Of a stretch of DNA of 64,000 nucleotides, positions 28,420-36,438 are shown in pieces. Where the stretch lies: assembly GCA_001310555.1 (NCBI GenBank), contig BAXO01000014.1:12340-76339 (forward strand), given 5' to 3'. A program made the translations under genes and the position numbers. How positions within the stretch are numbered: position 1 is the first letter of the stretch; every line of letters starts with the position of its first letter. Origin of the DNA: Bacillus sp. JCM 19058. GTDB lineage: Bacteria > Bacillota > Bacilli > Bacillales_H > Bacillaceae_D. The notes beneath the pieces were generated by a model. The model was not told where the DNA came from and searched no databases. It was given only the letters and a program-made list of their open reading frames with translations.

Positions 28420-29956
28420 TCAGCCTTTAAGCTGCTCGTATAACTCACGGTAGCTTTCTTCAGCAGGAGCGAGTTCGATCGCACGCTCCAACGATTCAAG
28501 AGCTTCCTTTTCCTTTCCAAGCTCAAGGAAGACGAGCGCCAAATTAAAATGCGCCTGATCAAAGTCGGGCTTTTGGGCGATTGCTGTTTGCAAAAGTCCT
28601 TCTGCTTCAGCGGGATTTCCTTCAACAATTTCGATATAGGCAAGCAGGAAGTAGGCTTCCGCGACAGAAGTTTCCTTGGCGACGATTCTGTGCAAAAAAG
28701 GAGCGGCCATTTCCAATTGCTCCTGTTCAATATACTCATGAGCAATTTGAACATCAAGCCTATCAGCTTCTTCTCCTCTCGTAGCTGTTGTACCGTACGC
28801 TATGAGTGAAATCGTACCGAGTAAGGCAAGAAAAGTCACACCTACTTGCCTAATATGAAATCGATGCTTAGGCAAATGAAGGCTGCCGCAGCTAAATAGC
28901 CTCCAACCAAGCCTCCGATATGGGCTCCATTATCAACGATTGGCACAATAAAACCGAGGCCAGGTTAATCGCTAAAATCACTAATAAATTCATTCCAATC
29001 GTACGAAAAAAACAGCTTCCTGTAAATCGTTCCAAAATAAAGCAACGCACCAAAGCAGCCAAAAATAGCTCCAGACGCGCCAGCGGCAACCTGATCGTTA
29101 AAAGCAAAGCTAGCAAGAGAACCAAACAGCCCGGCAAATAAGTATATCCCGAAAAAAAACGTCCGGTTCCATAAATTCTCTCCACCATCCCGCCCAAGTA
29201 AAACAGGGCTAGCATGTTCATCGCCAAGTGAACGACTCCAATATGCAAAAACATCGCCGTCAGCAGCCGCCACCACTCTCCTTCAAGAATAAGCGGATTG
29301 TATTTGGCCCCGTATTCGATTAATGTCGATACGGAAGTGCTTTCGCCATTCGTTTCAACATACATAAACAGTAGCACAGACACAGCCATTAACAAATACG
29401 TAAGCAACGGCTTGCCGAACGTGAATAAGGAACGCTCTTTTGCTTGCTTCTCCTTTGTGCTTTGGCGAAGGTTCGCTTCGATTCGAACGATTTCTGCCTC
29501 TGTTTCGACGCTGTTGCTAAACGTCCGGATTTCCATACTTCTAAGCTTCGGAAATCTTTCTTCCAGTATGCGATTTCGTTGCTCTTCATCTTGAAGTAAT
29601 AACGTCGAACGCATTTTTGTCCTCTTGCCCTTACCGACATACACCGTCTTTTGCAAGTACTCCCATTCGTCGACAGGAGGTAAGAGCGACACATACAAAT
29701 TTTCTGCTTCAAGCTCTTTTAAACCAAGTTGCTTTCTAATGTATTCAAAACGGCTGCCAGCTTCAAGGATATCCTGCTTGAGCCGATTTCCCCAATCGAT
29801 ATCCTTGCGTACAATTCTGAAAACCCTATTCGGTTTGACCCCATCCTCCTCCAACCATACTTCCATTCCCTGCTGGTTGAGAACTCGATAGTTTCGCTCA
29901 TGTACGAAGTAATCAATCAGCTTCCAGAAAAAATAATCGTGCTGCAAAACATCCAT
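28420..29956 (-). CDS. yqgP: Rhomboid protease with C-terminal TPR domain (frame broken)
   Basis: YqgP-type intramembrane serine protease of about 510 residues. Cytosolic N-terminal domain (MDVLQHDYFFWKLIDYFVHE on), then membrane part: LLTYLLMAVSVLLFMYVET, WWRLLTAMFLHIGVVHLAMN MLALFYLG (HxxxN of TM2), AAGASGAIFGCFGALLYF with the catalytic GxS serine, NGAHIGGLVGGYLAAAAF with the TM6 His. After LPKHRFHIRQ and one more segment come three TPRs (FLHRIVAKETSVAEAYFLLA, LLQTAIAQKPDFDQAHFNLA, KEALESLERAIELAPAEESY). Frame changes near 29158, 29005, 28965 and 28875 split the two halves, but YqgP carries the same fusion. ATG at 29956 follows AAAGGATGAG. Confidence 0.85.
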
Positions 29957-30258
29957 GTTCTCATCCTTTCTAGCTTCAACCGAAAATGACCCCTCCGTAT
30001 GACTGCGCTTCAATCATACATTAGAGAGAGGTGTATGAGCAATGATTTGAACACAATCAACGCATGATAAAAAGCAGCTTTACTCATGCGAAAAGCTGCT
30101 TTTGAAGGGGAATGAGCGTATCTGCTCGGCAAATGCACGCACCTTCGATCGTTTTCCGCCGACATATGGACGCACATATTCTCGTTCAGTGGGCAACATA
30201 GGGATAAACAACCCGATAGCTCTTCCTCACCCGAAAAGGTACTAATTAAAAGCCTATA
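29957..30258. other. Intergenic, nothing recognised
   Basis: Contains a short inverted repeat (AAAAGCAGCTTTACTCATGC with GAAAAGCTGCTTTT, near 30068-30105) that could act as a terminator for the gene at 30456. No gene seen. Confidence 0.35.
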
Positions 30259-30456
30259 TCAATGTGCCGCTCGATTGTTTGTGAAGATGGTGTTTAGCAT
30301 TTGTTCTCGCACATAGGGAATTTGCATAGCTAAACCTAGCAAGAACCTGCGGATCCACGGTTTTTTAAACGTTATATTGATAATTCGATAACGATATTTA
30401 TAGCCTAAATAAAATGAAATAGCTAGACAGAGTAATGAAACTAAGCGATTTACCAT
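30259..30456 (-). CDS. Small membrane-anchored protein
   Basis: 65 residues, frame intact, with AAGGAGGGTCGC before ATG at 30456. N-terminal hydrophobic segment VSLLCLAISFYLGYKYR, then a basic amphipathic part IINITFKKPWIRRFLLGLAM QIPYVREQMLNTIF. It occupies the place of yqgO, between rpmG and yqgP, in the B. subtilis order. Function unknown. Confidence 0.6.
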   Translation of the reverse strand: MVNRLVSLLCLAISFYLGYKYRYRIINITFKKPWIRRFLLGLAMQIPYVREQMLNTIFTNNRAAH

Positions 30457-30568
30457 AGTTGCGACCCTCCTTGCCCTTACTTTGTGTGGAAAGTCGTCAT
30501 CTTATCCGTTCGATAATGAAAAAAAACGAAGCTTGCATGCGAATCATATGAGACAAGGCTTATTCGCA

Positions 30569-31456
30569 CTATGCTAAACGTTTACCGCGCTTCATTTTCT
30601 TATAATATTGACTTGCGATATCGTGCATCGCTTGATTTTCGGTTTTACTGAAAATCCAAAGAGAATCGGCAACATCCTGAATCGCTTTTGCTTTTTGTCC
30701 AAGCAAGTAGGAGCAATAACCTCTTTGAAAGTGTGATTCGCCTAGTAAATATAAGGAATGAATACGATATGAAGTAATAATAGCGTCATTGACTAAATTG
30801 TATGCAAGGTTGAGGTTGTCCATAAATACTGAGGTTCTACTGAAATTGTAGTTGATTCGAATGTAAAGCTGAGCGTTGAATTGCGGGAGCTTCTTGCATT
30901 TTGCTAAAGCGAGTTCATATTTTTCTACTGCGAGTGAATAGTTCCGTTCTTCACTCTCGATAATCGCCAAAGAGCTTAAGATTTCGACTTCAAGGGTTGA
31001 AGTTGTTTTGGCCATATTCGTCTTGACAGCAAGGGCCTCTTCTAAGGAGGCAACAGCTACAGAATAGCTTTTCTCTACATAATAATAACAAACCCCGTAA
31101 GCCCATAAAATAAACTTTTTTTAACGGTTCTGATTTAAACAGCGGATTATGCAATTCGTTTTCGATCATTTTTTTTGGCCTCACTATATTCATTCCGCCG
31201 CAGATGGTAACGAATTTGTTCGCTCGTTTCCGCTGCGTAATTTAAACGGGGCGCTTCATATTCGGAAAAAAAAGTAGTTCGCGTCAACTCCTAAACGAAT
31301 GGCCAATTGATGCAGGATTAAGGAAGTAGGCTGAATTTCCCCCCTTTCAATTTTGCAAATCGTTGCCTGGGTACAAATATCCTCGGCAAGCTCCTTTTGC
31401 GTAATGTCATAAAACTGGCGAAGTTCCTTTATTTTTTGCCCAATTTCATAATACAT
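30569..31456 (-). CDS. RRNPP-type (PlcR-like) HTH-TPR peptide-sensing regulator (frame broken)
   Basis: About 293 residues, near PlcR length. ATG at 31456 follows AAGGAGG. Residues 1-66 are an Xre HTH: IGQKIKELRQFYDITQKELA EDICTQATICKIERGEIQP then LGVDANYFFSEYEAP, the PlcR/NprR/Rgg-type join. From about residue 75 a helical repeat domain runs to the end: IRYHLRRNEYSEAKKMIENE, WAYGVCYYYVEKSYSVAVAS LEEALAV, LAIIESEERNYSLAVEKYEL ALAKC, YIRINYNFSRTSVFMDNLNL AYNLVNDAI, SHFQRGYCSYLLGQKAKAIQ DVADSLWIF. Breaks at T8 near 31264-31271, A7 31170 and 31122. Such proteins bind re-imported short peptides. A secreted-peptide gene faces it across 195 bases. Confidence 0.8.
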
Positions 31457-31587
31457 GGCGCCTCCTTATATAGTAAAAAAATAATTATGATTATTTCATT
31501 CGCCATGTGCGTGAGAAAAACCTGCCTAAAAGCGCAATTTTTCGTGTCAATTTGCCATGAAGACAAATACAAACTTTGTCCAAACCT

Positions 31588-31600
31588 GTCATAGTATGAC
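31588..31600. promoter_or_regulatory. Palindrome between regulator and peptide gene
   Basis: GTCATAGTATGAC is a perfect 6-1-6 inverted repeat, 51 bases before the peptide start codon and 132 before the regulator start. It contains CATA and TATG half-sites as does the PlcR box (TATGN8CATA), though reversed and closely spaced. Candidate operator for the RRNPP regulator. Confidence 0.4.
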
Positions 31601-31650
31601 TTGTAAAGAATAATAAAAAAAATTCATTTAACTAAGAGGAGGATTTTCAA

Positions 31651-31777
31651 ATGAAAAAAAACAATCGCCACTTTACTTGCTGTCGGGTTTGTCGTGACAT
31701 TGGTTTTCCCTGGTTCTGCCAAAGAAGTTCTTGACGCCGGTCTCATCTTGCAAATGCTTCCTCATATTCATGCTTAA
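31651..31777 (+). CDS. Exported small peptide, putative signalling-peptide precursor (frame broken)
   Basis: AAGAGGAGGA lies eight bases before ATG at 31651. Taking the A8 run at 31654-31661 as A7 gives a 41-residue product that starts MKKTIATLLAVGFVVTLVFP and ends with SAKEVLDAGLILQMLPHIHA. Two lysines, a hydrophobic core and a GSA-K cleavage-like site mark a Sec signal peptide; the rest is about 20 residues. Size, export signal and place next to a PlcR-type regulator match Phr/PapR/NprX precursors, whose C-terminal 5-8 residues are the pheromone. By analogy the active part could be LPHIHA or a little longer. A terminator follows. Confidence 0.6.
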
Positions 31778-31831
31778 TTTTAGGACAAGCTAACGAGAAA
31801 GTGATTTCTTTATAAAAAACGCGTCTTTTCG

Positions 31832-31872
31832 GCTTCATTGCTTACCTTCGAAGGAGCAATGAAGCTTTTTCT
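31832..31872 (+). terminator. Terminator after the peptide gene
   Basis: GCTTCATTGCT (31832-31842) pairs with AGCAATGAAGC (31855-31865), then TTTTTCTT. A peptide gene with its own terminator is a monocistronic unit. Confidence 0.85.
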
Positions 31873-31957
31873 TACTGACACTCTTAATTAAACCGACCCG
31901 ATTTTCTTTGTATACTGAAAGTAAGCCTCATACTTCCCCTATAACAATAAAATTGTT

Positions 31958-32980
31958 TTAATCGCCTATATATTTGCTGTACAGGCTTCGTGCCCGTGTC
32001 AAATCCTCAGTACCCTGAATAAGAATTCGTCCGTCAGGAAAAGAACAAATCGCTCCCCCTCCTTAATTTGAACCTTAAGCAAAAATGGCGTTTCCTTTAC
32101 TTCCGCAACTGCCTTCAGCCGGTTAGCCCACTCGTTGAGCTCCAGGCGCTGCTTACGTCGGAATTGAACCGTTTCTCTCCCACATAATGTCGTCATCGCA
32201 TTGCCTGTCTCGGACTGTAAGGCGGGGTATTCTTTTCTTTGACAGGTCGGGCAATCGCTCTTCGCTTTAGACATCGTCAAATCAAATTGCTCATTATTCC
32301 AGACGTCAAAGGTTTTTAACGTCGAGCGAAGTGACTTCTGTCCCCCTACTAAATACTTGAGCGTTTCCACGACCTGGTAAGAGGCTACCAAATCGACTAC
32401 TGGACTAATAACACCGATTGTATCACAGGTTTGCCCTTGCCCATCGCCTTGCTGGATAAAGCAGCGCAAGCATGGCGTTTTTTTCAGGAATAAACAGGGC
32501 TGACATGCCGCGTGAGCTAACTGCTCCTCCATATGCAAAAGGAATGCCTTTTTGATAGCATGCATCATTTAATAAGAATCTCGTTTGAAAGTTATCAGTG
32601 CCGTCCAGCACAAGGTCAATCCGATCAAGTAAGGAAGCGATCGTCTCTGTTGTAACATCGGACACATGAGCATCGATCGTCACCGCTGAATTCATACTTT
32701 GCAATTTCTGTTTGGCGGCAACTGCTTTCGGTAAGCTCTCCGCTACATCCTTTTCATCGAATAGCATTTGCCGTTGCAAATTACTCATCTCCACATAATC
32801 CCGATCGACGATGCGAACGTAACCAACTCCTGCGCGAACGAGGTGGTTAGCAATTACTGTGCCAAGCGCTCCGACGCCAACGACTAGCACTCGACTTTGC
32901 GCTAAGCGATGTTGCCCATCCCGGCCAATAGGCGCAAACAGCATTTGTCTTGAATAACGCTCATAGGATTCACTCATCAT
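31958..32980 (-). CDS. thiF: ThiF/MoeB-family adenylyltransferase (frame broken)
   Basis: Activates the C-terminal Gly-Gly of ThiS (or MoaD) with ATP. About 340 residues: YERYSRQMLFAPIGRDGQHR, nucleotide loop VLVVGVGALGTVIANHLVRA GVG, IVDRDYVEMSNLQRQMLF, LVLDGTDNFQTRFLLNDACY, PFAYGGAVSSRGM, CLRCFIQ zinc-ligand region, TCDTIGVISPVVDLVASYQV VETLKYLVG and a second CPTC. ATG at 32980 follows GGAGG. The A7 run 32478-32484 and a change near 32010 break the frame; corrected end DGRILIQGTEDLTRARSLYS. It lies 9 kb away from the thi operon; MoeB is the alternative. Confidence 0.85.
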
Positions 32981-33058
32981 CTGATCCTCCTTCGACAAGC
33001 CTTGCGGTCTTCCCTTTTATTGTAGAAGTCTGCAAAAGGATTTTTTATTGCCGCTACT

Positions 33059-33839
33059 TCAAACTAGCATACCTATCCCGATACCAATTAACGCTCCTGA
33101 AAGGGTGCAGCTAAAGTTGACAGCATTATTTCCAAGCCAACTCTTTCCGTGAACTTGTTTCGTCGCACGCCCACAATGCTGCTCTCTCTCAGTTTTTATA
33201 CCACACTGCTCGCAGCGATAAACAACTTGATAATATGCGCCGATTACAGTATCGACCAAATTGCCGATAAAGCCTGCTAAGGTGAGCAGGCCGACTAGAA
33301 AGACAGAAACAACTGGCTGCCAAAACAAAAAGGCGGCGCCGCTTAGGAATAAGCTTCCTCCAAGTGCGGCAAGCATGCCAAGAGCTGTTACCGCTCCAGA
33401 CGTCCCTTGCTCGACACGTTTCCTACTAGCGATGTGAAGCGGCCTTGTTTTGCTAAGAGCTCCAAGCTCTGATGCCCATGTATCAGCATTTGCCGCGGCT
33501 AAGCTGGCAATAAATGCAAAAAGCCAGAGGTCTATTGGAAAGAATCCATACAAGGCAGCACACGCCGCGGCTACTCCTCCGTTAGCAAGCACCTGCCATT
33601 CATTACGGCATCCGTCTTTTGGCGTACTTCAGTTTCCTTTCTTTCTTGTTGATAGGAACTCCAAAAAGTTGAGCTCATAAAGAAAAGAGCTAGAAGCAAT
33701 AAACCTTGGATTCCTAATCCGAAAGTAATGAGACTTCCGACGATTAGCGCCGCTAGTGCGCCTGCTTTTGTTAGCTTTTTAAAAAAAAGTAGGCAGCAAA
33801 TGCGAGAAGCATTACGCCGAAGTACAAAAGCAAAACCAC
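33059..33839 (-). CDS. DUF92 family membrane protein (frame broken)
   Basis: About 260 residues, six or seven membrane segments: LLLYFGVMLLAFAAYFF, GALAALIVGSLITFGLGIQG, LLANGGVAAACAALYGF-like with NADTWASELGALSKTRP (the DUF92 core motif ADTxxSExG), GTSGAVTALGMLAALGGSLF, VSVFLVGLLTLAGFIGNLVD TVIGAYYQ, and KSWLGNNAVNFSCTLSGALI. The family includes plant VTE6 (phytyl-phosphate kinase) but the bacterial role is not set. GTG start at 33839 overlaps the stop of yqgN. Frame changes at A8 33781-33788 and near 33595. Confidence 0.8.
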
Positions 33840-34399
33840 TAGATCACTCCCTCTGGTGTGATGACAAAACGTACCGGAAGATCGTGCCCCTCTTTCGGGA
33901 TGGACGTGATCAGTTGGGTAGATAAAGCTAGCGCAACCGTCACACCCTCATAATCTTCCAGAAAGCGATCGTAGTAGCCGCCACCATATCCAAGACGATA
34001 GCCTTGATTGTCAAAGGCCAGTCCCGGTACGACAAGCGTGTCAATTTCGCTTTTGTCGAACTTCGAACAGATTGTTGTATTCGGCTCCTTTAGCCCCATA
34101 AATGTTGATTCTACTTGAGTAAAATCGGTTATTTGATAAAAATGCATCTGTTTTGTTTCTCGGTTGACGCGCGGTACAGCGACTCGCTTTCCTTGCTGCC
34201 AAGCCGTCTCGATTAAAGATCGAGTCGCTACCTCGCCTTTGCGAGCTATCGTCAAGCCGATGACTTCGGCGCTTTGCCAAAAGGTTTGCTTAATTAAGTA
34301 CTGTGCCAGTTGCGCTGATTGCCTCTGAATCTCGTCGTGCTCCAGTGAAGCGAGCTGCTTTTTGAGCTCAGTCCGCATAAGCTGTTTTTGTTGCCTCAT
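33839..34399 (-). CDS. yqgN: 5-formyltetrahydrofolate cyclo-ligase
   Basis: About 186 residues, frame intact. ATG at 34399 (MRQQKQLMRTELKKQLASLE) follows GGAGG with nine bases between. Family features: RKGEVATRSLIETAWQQGKR VAVPRV, ESTFMGLKEPN, DTLVVPGLAFDNQGYRLGYG GGYYDRFLEDYEGV with the GYGGGYYDR folate and ATP site. Converts 5-formyl-THF to 5,10-methenyl-THF. Directly after rpmG, as in B. subtilis. Confidence 0.95.
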   Translation of the reverse strand: MRQQKQLMRTELKKQLASLEHDEIQRQSAQLAQYLIKQTFWQSAEVIGLTIARKGEVATRSLIETAWQQGKRVAVPRVNRETKQMHFYQITDFTQVESTFMGLKEPNTTICSKFDKSEIDTLVVPGLAFDNQGYRLGYGGGYYDRFLEDYEGVTVALALSTQLITSIPKEGHDLPVRFVITPEGVI

Positions 34400-34479
34400 C
34401 TCGACTGACCTCCAATTATCGGAAGATGTAAGTGAAATTCTCAAAAATCTGTACTGGCGACCATTTTCTCTTTTTATGT

Positions 34480-34515
34480 AAAAAAATAAGCAGTGGAATA
34501 ACCCAGCTGCTTATT
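34480..34515 (-). terminator. Terminator overlapping the rpmG stop
   Basis: On the minus strand AATAAGCAG (34507-34515 complement) pairs with CTGCTTATT (34485-34493 complement) followed by a T run. The stem includes the stop codon of rpmG, so it separates rpmG from yqgN. Confidence 0.7.
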
Positions 34516-34660
34516 TAGTCTCACGATGCAACGTGTGACGCTTTAATCTAGGGCTGTATTTTTTCAATTCAATACGCTCTGGATTTGTTCGCTTATTTTT
34601 CGTTGTAATATAGTTCCGGTCTCCTGACTCTGTGCAAGCAAGAGTAACTTGTACACGCAT
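34511..34660 (-). CDS. rpmG: 50S ribosomal protein L33, zinc-free type
   Basis: 49 residues, frame intact: [20 protein letters not shown], ending with [15 protein letters not shown] at 34660 follows GGAGGGATAG. Zinc-binding L33 has CxxC twice; here the first motif is CTES and the second position reads KKYSPR, so no complete zinc site remains. Position next to yqgN matches rpmGA of B. subtilis. Confidence 0.95.
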   Translation of the reverse strand: MRVQVTLACTESGDRNYITTKNKRTNPERIELKKYSPRLKRHTLHRETK

Positions 34661-34746
34661 TTCTATCCCTCCAAACCAATTCATCATACTCAAATATCAT
34701 AGCAAACCTCTGGTTTGGGATCAAGTATATTTTCTTTACAGTTCGA

Positions 34747-35502
34747 TTAATTGAGCAGCTGTTGATGCTGCTGTTGCAAAATAGCAAGCGATGAGTGGCG
34801 AAGCATCCACATTTGTGCCGCTGCCTCACTCCAAGCAGGGAGCGTAAAATGGATCGTAAACATACTGTCTAATGTCTCGGTAGCAATCGGGGCAAGCATT
34901 AGCCTTCCCTTCGATTCGTTCCAAATCGCTTCGCTTTTTCCAGCTGCAAAATGTAGCGCTTCCCCGTCCCGACTTTTACCAGATACTAAAGTGTAGCCTT
35001 GATCATGATAATGTGAAAGCGCTTTTGCCTGAGGGGAATAAAAAATCATTTCATCGTTTTCTACCGCGATCATTGGTTTTTGCTGAAAAACCAAGCGAAC
35101 TTTTCTTTCAGCGTTCGATTGATTTTTTATAAACAGGTTTCGGATCACACCTTCTCCTTTTAAATAAGAGCGATCAAATAACGTGAGCTGCACATCCCAC
35201 AAGCGATGATAGGCGAGACTCATTTGAACGAATTCTTTTTGGTAATAGCCCGGATATAAATCCCATTCCGGTGCCTCCATCCACGCGCACTCCCCTTCAA
35301 ACCACAAGCCTAAACGAGACGATAATGCTTGCTGTCCATTCTGGTCCAAGCGGTAAAATGTTAATTTTAGCCTTGGGTCCACTTGAAGCTGAGCAATTTC
35401 ATTTTGGTGCTCGCTTACATAAGCCTCGTCCTGAAATAGAGCTTTCGCCTGCTCCTGCTGCAAATGTTGATTCTGGATAAGAGGATACATTAATTTTTTC
35501 AA
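34747..35502 (-). CDS. Hypothetical protein, beta-rich domain
   Basis: 251 residues, frame intact, no signal peptide, TTAATTAT upstream and a weak AGGAG site. Segments such as LTFYRLDQNGQQALSSRLGL WFEGECAWMEAPEWDLYPGY YQ, YHRLWDVQLTLFDRSYLKGE GVIRNLFIKNQSNAERKVRL VFQQKPMIAVENDEMIFYSP and KSEAIWNESKGRLMLAPIAT ETLDSMFTIHFTLPAW look like a beta-sandwich related to the N-terminal domain of glucoamylase (GH15)-type proteins. No catalytic domain follows. Role unknown. Confidence 0.6.
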   Translation of the reverse strand: MKKLMYPLIQNQHLQQEQAKALFQDEAYVSEHQNEIAQLQVDPRLKLTFYRLDQNGQQALSSRLGLWFEGECAWMEAPEWDLYPGYYQKEFVQMSLAYHRLWDVQLTLFDRSYLKGEGVIRNLFIKNQSNAERKVRLVFQQKPMIAVENDEMIFYSPQAKALSHYHDQGYTLVSGKSRDGEALHFAAGKSEAIWNESKGRLMLAPIATETLDSMFTIHFTLPAWSEAAAQMWMLRHSSLAILQQQHQQLLN

Positions 35503-36022
35503 CTCCTTCGCGATCGGTATTGAACGATTATTTGGAAAGCTTGCAAGTACGATACTGAAAACGCCTGTTCAGTCCACCATAACAATTCATAGATTTATCA
35601 TACCTTGCTAGATAGGTAGGAACAAGAAGGTTAAATTGTCTTATTTTGTCAAACAACACGCAAGCCTAACGCCTCTCTTTTTAAAAAAATATTTCGTGAA
35701 AATTTGCTATCAATCGCTGTCAAAATTTTTTGTCAACTTTTGCAGAAGCGAGGGCCTTCATGCATACTGTTACTGCTGCCTACCATACGAGAATCTCTAT
35801 CTACGATTCTCCCGAAATAATGCAACTAGGACACGATCGATAAATCCGTGATCGAGACTAGTGCATTCGTTTGAAAGCTTGCTGACTTGCTCGGGCTGGA
35901 AAACGCGTGGCGATGAAGGAACCTTTAAATCAGTAGGCTTTCGGTGGTTGTAATGATATAATAGAGTCGGGTCAAAAGACACAGGGACTGAGCAGGAAAT
36001 TAACGAAGGAGTATACGCCTTA
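35503..36022. other. 520-base intergenic region
   Basis: No gene recognised. A 7-bp inverted repeat GAGAATC...GATTCTC (35789-35811) without a T tail and a TGATATAATAGAG -10-like stretch near 35953 (for the plus-strand gene at 36023) are the only signals seen. Confidence 0.4.
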
Positions 36023-36378
36023 ATGGAATGGACAATAGCTGGTTTATTAGGCCTTGCAATCGTTTTACTTCTACTATCCTTTTTCGTCGCGATCAGGCGG
36101 CAAAGGTAGCAGAAGAGCTTGAGCAGTTTTCGATGACAGTCATGCAAGAAATCTATCAGTTGAAAAAGAGGATGAGTCTACTGGAGGAGGAATTGCTGTT
36201 GCCGCAAGAACAAAGCTTCGAGCAGCAAGGGCGGCTTTCTTCACGTGAACAGCTGCTGAAGGATGTTGTTCATTGGCATGAAGCTGGTTATTCTAGTGAG
36301 GAGATCGCGGCTGAAACAGAGCTCACACCAATGGAAGTCGAGCATCTCCTGAAATCATACTTAACCGAAAACGTTTAG
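36023..36378 (+). CDS. SwrB/DUF6115-like coiled-coil membrane protein (frame broken)
   Basis: About 118 residues: one N-terminal membrane segment MEWTIAGLLGLAIVLLLLSF, then after one missing base near 36086 RRDQAAKVAEELEQFSMTVM QEIYQLKKRMSLLEEELLLP (coiled coil) and a C-terminal small helix pair VVHWHEAGYSSEEIAAETEL TPMEVEHLL. This layout matches SwrB/YlxL and DUF6115 proteins, where the last part looks like a phage-type helix-turn-helix. ATG at 36023 follows GAAGGAG. Orphan, not in a flagellar operon. Confidence 0.6.
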
Positions 36379-36394
36379 CTCCTCTGCAGGATTA

Positions 36395-36438
36395 AAAAGG
36401 CGGGCCTTCCATCATCGATGGACGCCCGCCTTTTTTCT
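36395..36438. terminator. Bidirectional terminator
   Basis: AAGGCGGGC (36397-36405) pairs with GCCCGCCTT (36424-36432), with A5 before and T6 after. It serves both the SwrB-like gene and pbpA on the other strand. Confidence 0.85.

Noticed and set aside
28420..28875. Separate TPR lipoprotein-like gene
   Set aside because: It continues the rhomboid gene yqgP, which normally carries C-terminal TPRs; the gap is explained by run-length changes.
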